Below, one piece after another: positions 37,863-47,167 of a stretch of DNA of 64,000 nt (positions are counted from its first letter, which is position 1; each line of letters opens with the position of its first letter). The notes under the pieces are model-generated. The model was not told the DNA's origin. It made no database searches and worked only from the letters and a program-made list of their open reading frames with translations. Position numbers and translations under genes: made by a program. The DNA is taken from NCBI GenBank assembly GCA_017454485.1, contig JAFTCX010000054.1, positions 1-64,000 on the forward strand, read 5' to 3'. This stretch comes from Clostridia bacterium. GTDB taxonomy: Bacteria > Bacillota > Clostridia > Oscillospirales > Acutalibacteraceae.

Positions 37863-39398
37863 TCAGGGGAGGGCTCTGCAAATTTCGCCGAACACCGGCG
37901 CACAGTCCGCCGCGCCGGAAACGCCGTTTTCGTTGAGGATGACCACAGCGTATCGCGGCATCTTTGCCGGAAAAAATCCGGCGAACCATGTTCGGCAAAC
38001 CTCTTTTTCGTCCGCAAAAATGCCGCTTTGCGCTGTGCCGGTCTTGCCCGCGCCAACCGTGCCGGCTGCTTTTGCCGAAGCGGCTAACAGCGCTTGCATT
38101 TGCCGCACAGTCGTTTCCTTCAGCCGACGCACGGGCGCAAACGGCGTTTCGCGCTGCAGGGCGCCGTGTTCGTCCACAGTGCCGCACAGCACGGTCGGCG
38201 GGGTCTGCAGCCCGGTTGCAAGAAGCTGATAGACAGAAAGCAACTGCACCGGCGACGCGAGCAGCCTGCCTTGCCCAAAGGCAAAATTCGCCCGTTCTCC
38301 CGGCAGCAGCAGATCGCGTGCAGCGGGCAGGCTCCCTTTGCTGCAAAAAAGCCCGTCGCAAAGCGGAAGGGGGCGGGAGAACCCGAGTGTTTCGCAAAAA
38401 GAAAGGAAGGCCGTTTCGTCTATTTTCTGCATCAGGCGGATAAAATAGGTATTGCAGGAGTTTTCCAGCGCCTCTTTCATCGTCTGCTTCCCGTGCGCCT
38501 TTTTTCCGAAGCATTGAAACTGCGTTTCGCCGATTTGGCAGGTGCCCGTACAGGTATAGGAAAAGCTGCGCTTTACGCCGTGTTCCAGCGCAAACGCCGC
38601 CAGCAGGGGCTTGAACACCGAACCGACGCTGTAGGCGCCGAGCGCCTTGTTTGTGAACGGGGAAAGCGAAGGGTTCGCCGCTTCTGTGTCAAACGACGGC
38701 ACGCTTGCCATTGCGCGAATTTCGCCCGTTTGCACGTCCATAATCACGGCGCAGCCGCTCTGAATGCGGCTGTTTTGCAGCGCGGCTTCGGTCACACGCT
38801 GCATCTCTGAGTCGATCGTCAGCGCCACGCCGCCCTTGCTGTTGAAGTTTGCATCCAGAATCTCCTTCGCTTCGCCGGGGAGCACCCGACCTGCCGCGTC
38901 CACGGAAAAACGCACGGAAAGACTGCCGCTGTAACGGCGCAGCAGGGCGTCAAACGCTTTTTCAATGCCGCCGCTGCCGTGGTTTTCGCCGTCGAGCGTG
39001 CCGATCAGATGCGCGGCCAAGGCGGAATCTCCCCGGCGCACAGGGACGGAAAAGGTGCGCACAAACGGCGTTTCAACCTGTTGTGCGGCCTTGGCAAGGC
39101 AGGGGGCGCCGCGCAAAAGCATCTGCTTTGCCGCGTCTTTCCCGAACAGCGCCGTCATTGTCTGCATAGCCGCTTCACACGGTGCGGCAGCCGCAATCAG
39201 CCGTTCATCGGACGGCGCGAGCGGCTGCAGATTGCGGTCATAGATCACGCCGCGCGACGTACCGACGGTGAGCACACGCGTGTTTGTGCGCTGTAAAACC
39301 TGCGTTTCCTGCTTTTGTCCGACATCCATCGTGCGCCACAGCAGCGCGCCGAGCAAAATGCAAACCGCCGAAAACAGCGCTATGATCCGTTTTTCCAT
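37863..39398 (-). CDS. Class B penicillin-binding protein (SpoVD/PBP2-like)
   Basis: 511-residue DD-transpeptidase with one N-terminal membrane segment (about 5-22). Active-site motifs: SVGSVFKP (SxxK), SCN in ENSCNTYF, and KTGTAQSG. A short dimerisation domain precedes the transpeptidase. No PASTA domain; shorter than vegetative PBP2 or FtsI, so a sporulation or minor PBP role is likely. It stands alone, not in a dcw cluster. ATG at 39398 is preferred with GAGGTG upstream; a GTG three codons earlier lacks spacing. Confidence 0.88.
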   Translation of the reverse strand: MEKRIIALFSAVCILLGALLWRTMDVGQKQETQVLQRTNTRVLTVGTSRGVIYDRNLQPLAPSDERLIAAAAPCEAAMQTMTALFGKDAAKQMLLRGAPCLAKAAQQVETPFVRTFSVPVRRGDSALAAHLIGTLDGENHGSGGIEKAFDALLRRYSGSLSVRFSVDAAGRVLPGEAKEILDANFNSKGGVALTIDSEMQRVTEAALQNSRIQSGCAVIMDVQTGEIRAMASVPSFDTEAANPSLSPFTNKALGAYSVGSVFKPLLAAFALEHGVKRSFSYTCTGTCQIGETQFQCFGKKAHGKQTMKEALENSCNTYFIRLMQKIDETAFLSFCETLGFSRPLPLCDGLFCSKGSLPAARDLLLPGERANFAFGQGRLLASPVQLLSVYQLLATGLQTPPTVLCGTVDEHGALQRETPFAPVRRLKETTVRQMQALLAASAKAAGTVGAGKTGTAQSGIFADEKEVCRTWFAGFFPAKMPRYAVVILNENGVSGAADCAPVFGEICRALP

Positions 39399-39499
39399 CT
39401 CCTTCACCTCAGAATTAGTCTTTCTTTGTCGGAAAAAGAGATGCGGCGCGGGACAGTCAAAATTTTTTCCATCTTTTTGGGTTAATTTTCAAAAAAGAC

Positions 39500-39527
39500 T
39501 TGATTTTTTTGAAAAAATGATTAAAAT
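39500..39527 (+). promoter_or_regulatory. Promoter of groES-groEL
   Basis: TTGATT (39500-39505), 16 bp, TAAAAT (39522-39527), immediately upstream of the CIRCE operator. Confidence 0.65.
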
Positions 39528-39532
39528 AGGAT

Positions 39533-39559
39533 TTAGCACTCAGGCAGATAGAGTGCTAA
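39533..39559 (+). promoter_or_regulatory. CIRCE operator (HrcA-binding)
   Basis: TTAGCACTC (39533-39541), 9-bp spacer, GAGTGCTAA (39551-39559): a perfect match to the CIRCE consensus. HrcA, not encoded in this window, should repress groES-groEL through it. Confidence 0.97.
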
Positions 39560-39624
39560 AAATTAGCAAATACGCGTAGAGAGGTTTAACCCGCTGCGCA
39601 ATATGAAGTATTGGAGGAATCATT

Positions 39625-39909
39625 ATGACGATCAAACCCTTGCTGGACCGCGTTGTCCTCAAGCCCACGGAAATTGAAGAAACCACGAAGAGCGGCTTTA
39701 TTCTGACGAGCGCATCGCAGGAAAAGCCCCAGTTCTCCGAGGTTGTTGCTGTCGGTCCCGGCGGCATGGTGGACGGTAAGGAAGTGGAGATGTATGTCAA
39801 ACCCGGCGACAAGGTGATCGCGAGCAAATATGCCGGCACCGAAGTGAAGCTGGACAGCGAAGAATACACCATCGTCCGCCAGAGCGACATTCTTGCCATT
39901 GTGGAATAA
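39625..39909 (+). CDS. groES: Co-chaperonin GroES
   Basis: 94-residue Hsp10 that caps the GroEL chamber. The beginning MTIKPLLDRVVLKPTEIEE and the end YTIVRQSDILAIVE are typical; the mobile loop is TKSGFILTSASQEKPQ (residues 18-33). Ribosome binding site TTGGAGG 8 bp before ATG. It forms an operon with groEL (15-bp gap) under the CIRCE element. Confidence 0.97.
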   Translation: MTIKPLLDRVVLKPTEIEETTKSGFILTSASQEKPQFSEVVAVGPGGMVDGKEVEMYVKPGDKVIASKYAGTEVKLDSEEYTIVRQSDILAIVE

Positions 39910-41562
<1,653 letters not shown>

Positions 41563-41601
41563 AAAAAGTCGGGAGTTATCAGTCGATAGTCGATAGTGAT
41601 A

Positions 41602-41640
41602 AAACAGCCGCTGCGGATTTGCAGCGGCTGTTTGCTATTT
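41602..41640 (+). terminator. Terminator of groES-groEL
   Basis: AAACAGCCGCTGC (41602-41614) pairs perfectly with GCAGCGGCTGTTT (41621-41633) around GGATTT. Confidence 0.9.
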
Positions 41641-41809
41641 AACGAACATCTATAAATAAATCTATCAGTTCTGTAATCACGTTCTTTTGTTTTTCGGAGA
41701 GATGGTTGATCTTTTCAAGAAGTTTGTGGGTTTCATTATTCCATTCCTGTTTTCCGAACAAAAGCAAGGATTCATCGATTTCAAATATTTGACTCATCTT
41801 TTCGATTAG
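41639..41809 (-). pseudogene. 3' fragment of an XRE-type regulator gene
   Basis: On the minus strand an open frame runs out of the element at 41810 and ends in TAA at 41641-41639. It encodes LIEKMSQIFEIDESLLLFGKQ and then a helical tail with HKLLEKINHLSEKQKNVITEL, ending IDLFIDVR. This is the typical C-terminal half of an XRE-family repressor (helix after the HTH, then dimerisation tail). The DNA-binding domain is missing, cut exactly at the element. I infer the family from the residue pattern only. Confidence 0.55.
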
Positions 41810-41894
41810 GTACCCACTGATTCACTCGAATTCGCAAACATTGACGGAAAATTTGCCGCTAAGGTTTGCATATTCGAGTTAATCAGCGGGTATT
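41810..41894. mobile_element. Short (85-bp) derivative of the GGTACC-ended element
   Basis: Begins GGTACCCACTGATTCACTCG and ends CGAGTTAATCAGCGGGTA; the centre is shortened, leaving mainly one arm (GACGGAAAATTTGCCG). The flanks do not share a target duplication (TA versus GA) and belong to two different gene remnants, as expected if two copies recombined and removed what lay between them. Confidence 0.75.
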
Positions 41895-42190
41895 GAAAGG
41901 GTTATGCTTCTATTGGTTATCAAATCCGCGTTGACAGTACGCCGCAAACACTATCTGAACTGATATACGACGGAAAAAGCTTTTATACAGTATATTGTTC
42001 GGATTTGGAACGGGCGAAACGGGAAATCATCATCGTCAGCCCATTTTTGCGCAAGAACCGTATCACACAGCTCGGCAAAGTGCTCGCACAGGCAGTGCTA
42101 AACGGTGTAGGCGTCACTGTGATAACCCGCCCGCCGGAAAGCTTTTCGGAAAAAGACCGCGCGTCGGCAGAACAGGGTGTCGTCTTGTTA
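41895..42190 (+). pseudogene. Fragment of a phospholipase-D-like domain gene
   Basis: Open frame without a start, between two copies of the element. It encodes ...GYQIRVDSTPQTLSELIYDG, then FYTVYCSDLERAKREIIIVS, PFLRKNRITQLGKVLAQAV and GVGVTVITRPPESFSEKDRA. This resembles the first half of the PLD-like (nuclease) domain found at the C-terminus of some superfamily-2 helicase and conflict-system proteins; the HxK motif that should follow is absent. Family assignment is from pattern memory and moderately sure; the parent protein is not known. Confidence 0.5.
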
Positions 42191-42353
42191 AATACCCGCT
42201 GATTCATTCGATGCGTAAAGATCGGCGAGGAAATTTTTCGTCAGATGTAACAGAAATCGCGCAGCCAACCTGCCGGTTTGCAAGCGGTTTCTGTGCAAAA
42301 TGACGGAAAATTTACCGTCAAGATTTGCACATCCGAGTTAATCAGTGGGTACC
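42191..42353 (+). mobile_element. 163-bp palindromic element, copy C
   Basis: Full-length copy. Ends match the other two full copies (TACCCGCTGATT at the left, AATCAGTGGGTACC at the right; the first two bases are AA instead of GG). Flanked by a 2-bp direct repeat TA (42189-42190 and 42354-42355). The two arms are imperfectly complementary over most of the length. No protein of its own. Confidence 0.85.
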
Positions 42354-42559
42354 TAACAGGAAGGGGAAGACTTGGAGATACAGGCCAGTGCAAATTGTTC
42401 TGTACTTGCGCTTTATCTGTGGCTGACCGGAACAGCACGCAGAGAGAATATAACGGATCTGAACCGGCAGAATCTTTTAAAAGGCGACCTCAGCGGGTAC
42501 ACAGCACTTGAACGAGCTCGCGCAACTGCCGGCAAAGTAAAGCGAAACAAAGGAACCGG
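42354..42559. other. Unassigned remnant DNA
   Basis: 206 bp after the element, before the next start codon. A frame open from 42372 to 42572 reads ANCSVLALYLWLTGTARREN, TDLNRQNLLKGDLSGYTALE and so on, which looks protein-like but has no ribosome binding site and matches nothing I recognise. Probably part of a broken gene. Confidence 0.35.
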
Positions 42560-42958
42560 ATGCAAAAACTGATCAATGCGACCTGCGCTATCGCGGAAAA
42601 AGACGCGGTGCTGCTCGCGCTTTTCGGCACCTTACACCTGTGGTTCATTTTGATCGCTGCGTGCAGCTATATGCTCGTTGGCGCGGTGATTCCGCTGATC
42701 AGCTCGAAGTTTGTCAAAGAAGACGGCCTGGTTGTGTCCGGCGTTGCCAAGGACGTCTGCTATTTTGACGCCGGCGCTTTTGTACCGGCGGAGCGCAGCG
42801 GCGATCTTGTAACCTTTCCGCTGGGCGCCATGTGCTTTTGCGCGGTGGGCACAGGCGTCAGCCGGATGCTGCACGGTTCACTGGTGCTGCAAATGACCTC
42901 CAGTGCCGGACGCGAACATCTGCCGCCGGCATATGTGATTTTTACATTGCTGATCTGA
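42560..42958 (+). CDS. Hypothetical membrane protein
   Basis: 132 residues, start ATG at 42560 preceded by GGAACCGG, a weak ribosome binding site. A hydrophobic stretch from about 16 to 49 (VLLALFGTLHLWFILIAAC, SYMLVGAVIPLI) could span the membrane once or twice. The rest (residues 50-132) has a Cys-containing beta-like region CYFDAGAFVPAERSGDLVTF. No family recognised. It lies in the decayed zone just upstream of the heme operon control region and may itself be truncated; whether it is expressed is doubtful. Confidence 0.4.
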   Translation: MQKLINATCAIAEKDAVLLALFGTLHLWFILIAACSYMLVGAVIPLISSKFVKEDGLVVSGVAKDVCYFDAGAFVPAERSGDLVTFPLGAMCFCAVGTGVSRMLHGSLVLQMTSSAGREHLPPAYVIFTLLI

Positions 42959-42981
42959 CCGGACAAGAGCTCGGTCATTTC

Positions 42982-43001
42982 TTGTTGCAGCGTTGCAACA
43001 A
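42982..43001. promoter_or_regulatory. Palindrome TTGTTGCA/TGCAACAA, upstream copy
   Basis: TTGTTGCA (42982-42989), 4-bp spacer GCGT, TGCAACAA (42994-43001). An 8+8 perfect dyad, the size of a dimeric regulator site. A second copy lies 144 bp downstream. Confidence 0.55.
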
Positions 43002-43125
43002 CCGGGGCTGCGCCGCGGGTGCTGCTTTTCCACAAAACGCGGCGGCACGGGCGGGTTTCCTTTTGCGAGCGGTGGCTGAGACGATCGCAGAAAACGGCTG
43101 TCGTGCAGTTGAGGTTCGGGTATCG

Positions 43126-43145
43126 TTGTTGCAGCGGTGCAACAA
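43126..43145. promoter_or_regulatory. Palindrome TTGTTGCA/TGCAACAA, downstream copy
   Basis: TTGTTGCA (43126-43133), spacer GCGG, TGCAACAA (43138-43145). It lies 8 bp upstream of a weak -35 box (TTGTAT, 43154-43159) whose TATAAT is at 43176-43181, the position expected for an activator or a roadblock repressor of the heme operon. Confidence 0.6.
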
Positions 43146-43153
43146 GTTGGTTC

Positions 43154-43181
43154 TTGTATTTTTCTTCATTTTCAGTATAAT
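43154..43181 (+). promoter_or_regulatory. Promoter of the heme-uptake-like operon
   Basis: TTGTAT (43154-43159), 16 bp, TATAAT (43176-43181). A further dyad GTTAGC-GAAG-GCTAAC lies at 43225-43240 between promoter and ribosome binding site and might be an operator or an RNA hairpin. The 302 bp from 42,959 to 43,260 hold no gene. Confidence 0.6.
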
Positions 43182-43260
43182 GAAAGCGAAAAAGAGGGCG
43201 AAAGCCTTTTCTTTTTGCTATATGGTTAGCGAAGGCTAACATCAATGGAGAAGGATGTCT

Positions 43261-44145
43261 ATGAAACAACCATTCATCCGGCGGCTGCCGGTGCTTTGTC
43301 TGTTGCTGGCACTTTTTGCGCTGCCGGCAAACGCCGCCTCGTTTTCGACGATGGAGGCGGGCGACTATCCGCTGGACGCAGAGCTGTCGTGCTATGTGAA
43401 CGCGATGGGCGGTGTGGAATTCGGTGCGCTTCTGCTGCAAAAGACGCAGCTGCACGTCTCGAAAGACGGCAGCAAAACGATCACGCTGCATCTCGGGAAA
43501 AGTCAGGTCACGATCTATTCCGTGACCTGCGACACGTTTGTGGACGCCAAGCCCGACAACGGCAACTCCTTTCGCGGCGTGAAAAACGGCACGCTCGGCT
43601 ATTATGATGTCGACGGTGCACTCGTTACGGACGGCGTGACCTACACATTGTCGGACGCCACGGCGGAAAACGCCGCGAAACAGCAGGTGCATTATGTGGA
43701 CACGGTCACGTTCCCGGTCTTGTCGCAGCAGGCGGACTATCATCTGACGCTGTGTATCAATTCCAACGTGATGGGCGTGCAGTTTTGCGACGCGAACGAT
43801 AAAACCACGGAAAACACCTTTCCGGCAGTGTTGACGGTCGACTGGTCGAGCGTCGGTCTTTCCGCCGACAGCATGCAGACCGAAACAACCACTGTGCCTG
43901 CGGCGGCGCCCGATGACGTTGAAAAAGAGCAAAAGAGCGGACTGAACCTGTACCGCGTGGGCGACAATACAACGACTGCGCAAACAACGGCCGAAGTGTC
44001 CGACCCGGCCGCGGCGGGTGTTGCCGCAACAATCAATCGCCCGGTGCTCTATGCCGCCGGAGTGGTTGGTATTCTTTTGCTGGCTGGCGGTCTTGTGCTG
44101 ATCATTCTTGGCAAACGCGAGAGAAAAAAAGAGGAGAATCTATAG
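43261..44145 (+). CDS. Secreted, membrane-anchored surface protein, NEAT-like
   Basis: 294 residues: signal peptide (residues 1-26, ending ALPANAA), a beta-rich ectodomain (about 30-200: AELSCYVNAMGGVEFGALLL and TLHLGKSQVTIYSVTCDTFV), a Thr/Ala-rich linker and a C-terminal transmembrane helix (VLYAAGVVGILLLAGGLVLI) with a basic tail. I do not recognise a named domain with certainty. Its place before an IsdE-like heme-binding lipoprotein and a FecCD permease suggests a heme receptor similar to NEAT proteins. A truncated paralogue is at 45828-46190. ATG at 43261 was chosen since GGAGAAGG lies 6 bp before it. Confidence 0.65.
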   Translation: MKQPFIRRLPVLCLLLALFALPANAASFSTMEAGDYPLDAELSCYVNAMGGVEFGALLLQKTQLHVSKDGSKTITLHLGKSQVTIYSVTCDTFVDAKPDNGNSFRGVKNGTLGYYDVDGALVTDGVTYTLSDATAENAAKQQVHYVDTVTFPVLSQQADYHLTLCINSNVMGVQFCDANDKTTENTFPAVLTVDWSSVGLSADSMQTETTTVPAAAPDDVEKEQKSGLNLYRVGDNTTTAQTTAEVSDPAAAGVAATINRPVLYAAGVVGILLLAGGLVLIILGKRERKKEENL

Positions 44146-44146
44146 G

Positions 44147-45049
44147 ATGAAAAAATCGTTTTTGCGCCTGACAGCGCTGTTTTGCTCGTTTACTCTGCTG
44201 CTTTGCGGCTGCGCGTCTTCACCCGACCATGCGCCCGACGCGCAAAAGGAGGCGGGTGATACGCCGCGGATTGTGTCGACCTCGGTCGCCATCTGCGAAA
44301 TTTTGGACGCACTGGAATATGACGACGTGATCGGCGTGCCGGTCACGGAGTTCGATCTGCCGGCGCGCTATGCCGGGGCGGAAAAAATCGGCGCGCCGAT
44401 GAGTCCGGATCTCGAAAAAATCACGCAGCTTTCGCCCGATCTGGTATTGTCTCCCCAGTCGCTGGAGGGCGATTTGTCTGTAAAATATACCAACGCTGTC
44501 CTCAACGCGGGCTTCCTTGACCTGTCGAATGTGGACGGGATGTATGACGCAATCGCGTCGCTCGGCGAACTGCTGGGCAGAGAAGCGCAGGCACAAAAAC
44601 TGTTGGCGGAACGTGATGCGTTTTTGAAGGAATTTAGCTTTGACGCGGAGGAAACCCCGTCCATCCTGCTGCTGATGGCGTTCCCCGACGGGTTCTATCT
44701 GATTGCAACCGAGAATTCCTATGTGGGTAATCTTGTCAAGCTCGCCGGCGGCAAAAACGTCTATGGCAGTGACTATGAAGGCGACGAAAACGGCTTTGTC
44801 AATATCAACGCAGAAGATATCGTACAGCGCGACGCAGACTATATTCTTGTCTTTGCCCACTACGGCGAACAGGCGGCCTTCGATTATATGCAGCATGAAT
44901 TCGAAACCAACAAGACCTGGCAGTACTTCGATGCGGTGCAAAACGGCAGGGTGATTTATCTTCCGCGCACCACGTTCGGCATGAGCGCGTCGCTGTCGTG
45001 GACCGAGGGTCTCGACTATCTGAAACCGATGCTGCACCCGGGAGACTGA
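44147..45049 (+). CDS. IsdE-like heme ABC transporter substrate-binding lipoprotein
   Basis: 300 residues of the periplasmic-binding (FecB/BtuF) type. Lipobox LLLCGC gives a lipidated Cys near residue 22. Motifs as in IsdE: PRIVSTSVAICEILDALEYD near 39, GAPMSPDLEKITQLSPDLVLSP near 79, and NVDGMYDAIASLGELLG near 123. It would capture heme at the membrane and pass it to the FecCD permease. It begins 1 bp after the upstream stop and ends 1 bp before the permease, one operon. The permease is broken, so transport by this operon probably does not work. Confidence 0.85.
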   Translation: MKKSFLRLTALFCSFTLLLCGCASSPDHAPDAQKEAGDTPRIVSTSVAICEILDALEYDDVIGVPVTEFDLPARYAGAEKIGAPMSPDLEKITQLSPDLVLSPQSLEGDLSVKYTNAVLNAGFLDLSNVDGMYDAIASLGELLGREAQAQKLLAERDAFLKEFSFDAEETPSILLLMAFPDGFYLIATENSYVGNLVKLAGGKNVYGSDYEGDENGFVNINAEDIVQRDADYILVFAHYGEQAAFDYMQHEFETNKTWQYFDAVQNGRVIYLPRTTFGMSASLSWTEGLDYLKPMLHPGD

Positions 45050-45050
45050 T

Positions 45051-45812
45051 ATGAAAACACTGGAGCAAAAGCCAAAACGGCTGCTTTTGCCGCTGTGCGT
45101 CACGGCGTGCGTGCTGCTTTTGGTGTTCTTCTTCGCGGTGAACACCGGCGGTATTCACGTCAGCCCGGCGGCGCTGTTTCGCGGACTGTTTATCGCCTAT
45201 GACCGCGACGTCGCCATCATTTTGCAGCTTCGCTTTCCGCGCATTTTTATGGCGATGGTCGGCGGCGCGATGATGAGCGTTGCCGGCGTGCTGATGCAGG
45301 CGGTGATGCGCAACCCGCTTGCCGACCCCGGCATCATCGGCGTGTCGTCCGGTGCGGCGTTTGCGGCGGTTTTGGTCTCGTCCTTTTTGCCGTCGCTGGC
45401 GTTGTGGACGCCGCTGTTTTCCTTTGCGGGCGGACTGCTGGCGTTTTTCCTCGTCTATCTTCTGGCGCAAAAGGGGACAACGAGCCCCATCAGGCTGATT
45501 CTGACCGGCATTGCGATTCCGGGCTTTGACAACTGGACGATCCCGGCAAACGAAACACTGGTCAATTGTGATTTCTATAATCCCGACGGCAACAGCTGCT
45601 ATTTTGAAATCAGCATCCGCCTGAGCGAAACCGGTACGGAGATTTATCATTCCAGGCTTCTGCGACCCGGGCAGCATCTGTACGATATCGAGCTGCTTTC
45701 GCCTGTGCCGGCCGGCAGCTATGACGCCGTCATCCATTACAGCACCTATGCCATCGAAGACAACAGCCCGATGAACGGCGCCGACGTGCCGTTTCGGCTG
45801 ATTGCAGAATAA
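45051..45812 (+). pseudogene. FecCD permease N-half fused to an unrelated C-terminal domain
   Basis: 253 codons. Residues 1-155 are a FecCD-type permease: first helices, then MNPLADPGIIGVSSG-like RNPLADPGIIGVSSGAAFA and LAQKGTTSPIRLILTGIA. At about nucleotide 45,520 the sequence switches in frame to PGFDNWTIPANETLVNCDFY and continues to PMNGADVPFRLIAE, a beta-rich pattern I associate with an unrelated family of small Firmicutes surface proteins. About half the permease and the ATPase gene expected next are missing. A deletion joining two genes is the simplest explanation. Confidence 0.75.
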
Positions 45813-45827
45813 AAGGAGGACACAAAA

Positions 45828-46190
45828 ATGAAACTGCAAACCAGAAAGATCATCTCTTTTCTGACCGCGCTGACGCTGCTGCTGGCGGTGGCGTTGCCTG
45901 CCGGCGCCGCCAAAACGCCGGACGTGGGCGCCTACAGTGTGAAAAGCACCCTCTCGTGCTTTGTGGACGCGATGGGCGGGCAGGAATTCGGTGCCAAGCT
46001 TTACAAGGGCGCAAAAATCACCGTGGACAAAAACGGCAGCGCCAAAGCCACGCTGACGATCAACAGCGACATCCCGACCCAGAGCTTTGAAACCGAAGGC
46101 AGCAGCAACGTCGGCAGTTTCTTCGCCGCGATCAAGCGCTTCTTTGATTCCATTCTGAACTTCTTCTGCAGCCTCTTCGGCGCAAAATAA
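45828..46190 (+). CDS. Small secreted protein, paralogue of the NEAT-like protein
   Basis: 120 residues. Signal peptide (1-28, ending LPAGAAK), then STLSCFVDAMGGQEFGAKLY, clearly related to AELSCYVNAMGGVEFGALLL in the protein at 43261-44145, but it stops after about 60 residues and runs into an amphipathic helix FFAAIKRFFDSILNFFCSLF. Strong AAAGGAGG 8 bp before ATG and a strong terminator afterwards indicate a real gene. It could be a naturally short form or the join of a domain N-terminus to a helical tail. Confidence 0.65.
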   Translation: MKLQTRKIISFLTALTLLLAVALPAGAAKTPDVGAYSVKSTLSCFVDAMGGQEFGAKLYKGAKITVDKNGSAKATLTINSDIPTQSFETEGSSNVGSFFAAIKRFFDSILNFFCSLFGAK

Positions 46191-46204
46191 GCCCATCTAA
46201 GAAG

Positions 46205-46250
46205 TCCCATCCGAAAGGCGTTGAGCGCCTTTTCGCGGTGGGATTTTTTT
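46205..46250 (+). terminator. Terminator after the small secreted protein gene
   Basis: Long two-part stem: TCCCA/TGGGA outside and GAAAGGCG/GCGCCTTTTC inside with a TTGA loop, followed by seven T. Confidence 0.88.
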
Positions 46251-47078
46251 CAGGTCACCAGCCGTAGTGGAACTAAAGAAAGTGTCAGAGCCGCTGACAG
46301 GATCATTATCTATTATACAAAAGAGGGTGCTGAACAGAGCTCGTTTACAAACATCTACTTTGACGATAACTCCATCGGAAGTGTTTTTGATGCAAACAAA
46401 GGTAGTACATATGTAAGTTATAATAGCATCTTTATGCACAGTGAAACTGTAGCTTCTAACGTGGCGTCTCATAAATATCTTGAAAATGATCCAGAGTATT
46501 ACCCGTTTTCCTATGTTCTCGGGAAAAAAGTCAGCGTCTGGAACAGCACTGAGCACGACTTTTCGGAGAAGGCCGATTGGCGGTACGCAATGCTCGACCG
46601 GAGCTCCGATGTCAAATGTTACAAAAACTGGACAGACGGAGAAGCAAAGTACCCGCTGATTAACTCGGTATGTGAAGATTGGCGAGGAATTTTTTCGTCA
46701 GATGTAACAGAAATCGCGCAGCCAACCTGACGGTTTGCAAGCGGTTTCTGTGCAAAATGACGGAAAATTTGCCGCCAAGGTTTGCATATTCGAGTGAATC
46801 AGTGGGTACCAAAAGCTTTCATCGCCAGAATGAACGGCAGATCGCTGAGAGATGAGCTCAAGAGCGCCGGTATCACGGGCACAGACAGCCTTGTCACATA
46901 TATGAATAGAGCTGTCGCTTTAGGAGGAGTAGTCCTTCTGACGGGCAACTGTATCTATCCCAGGGATTTCTCTCTCACAACAAACCAAAAAATATATATG
47001 GTAGCTATCAGTAACGGCAGTATGGTCAAAAACAGCGAAAAACAATATATTAATTACAGCTTGTTTGAGCTTCACTGA
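46251..47078 (+). pseudogene. Unknown gene, 5' truncated and interrupted by the 163-bp element
   Basis: Coding-like sequence starts directly after the terminator without a start codon: RSGTKESVRAADRIIIYYTK through SVWNSTEHDFSEKADWRYAM. It is interrupted at 46,648 by the element and resumes at 46,813 in the same frame with KAFIARMNGRSLRDELKSAG, ending FELH at 47,078. Removing 165 bp (element plus AA duplication) gives GEAKAFIARM, an uninterrupted frame. No family recognised; the protein is beta/polar in character. Lower GC than the housekeeping genes. Confidence 0.6.
46648..46810 (+). mobile_element. 163-bp palindromic element, copy D
   Basis: Full-length copy in the same orientation as copy C, flanked by a 2-bp direct repeat AA (46646-46647 and 46811-46812). 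It introduces an in-frame TGA in the host gene after 26 codons. Right half shared nearly base for base with copies C and E. Confidence 0.88.
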
Positions 47079-47111
47079 TTTATCCTGCTGTATAGAGTCG
47101 ATTAAAAAAGT

Positions 47112-47143
47112 GCCCACCGTCGGAATTCGGTGGGCGCGCTTTT
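47112..47143. terminator. Bidirectional terminator
   Basis: GCCCACCG (47112-47119) pairs with CGGTGGGC (47128-47135), T-run 47140-47144 on the plus strand and A-run before it, so it serves both the unknown gene and the clostripain pseudogene. Confidence 0.88.
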
Positions 47144-47167
47144 TATGTTTCAACGTCAAGATACCGC

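Noticed and set aside
39454..39460. Possible CtsR control of groES-groEL (single AGTCAAA)
   Set aside because: Only one heptad without a tandem partner; the perfect CIRCE site accounts for heat control.
42191..42353. The 163-bp element as a self-splicing intron or IStron
   Set aside because: Too short for group I or II introns, no conserved core, and the structure is a simple palindrome with terminal repeats and target duplications.
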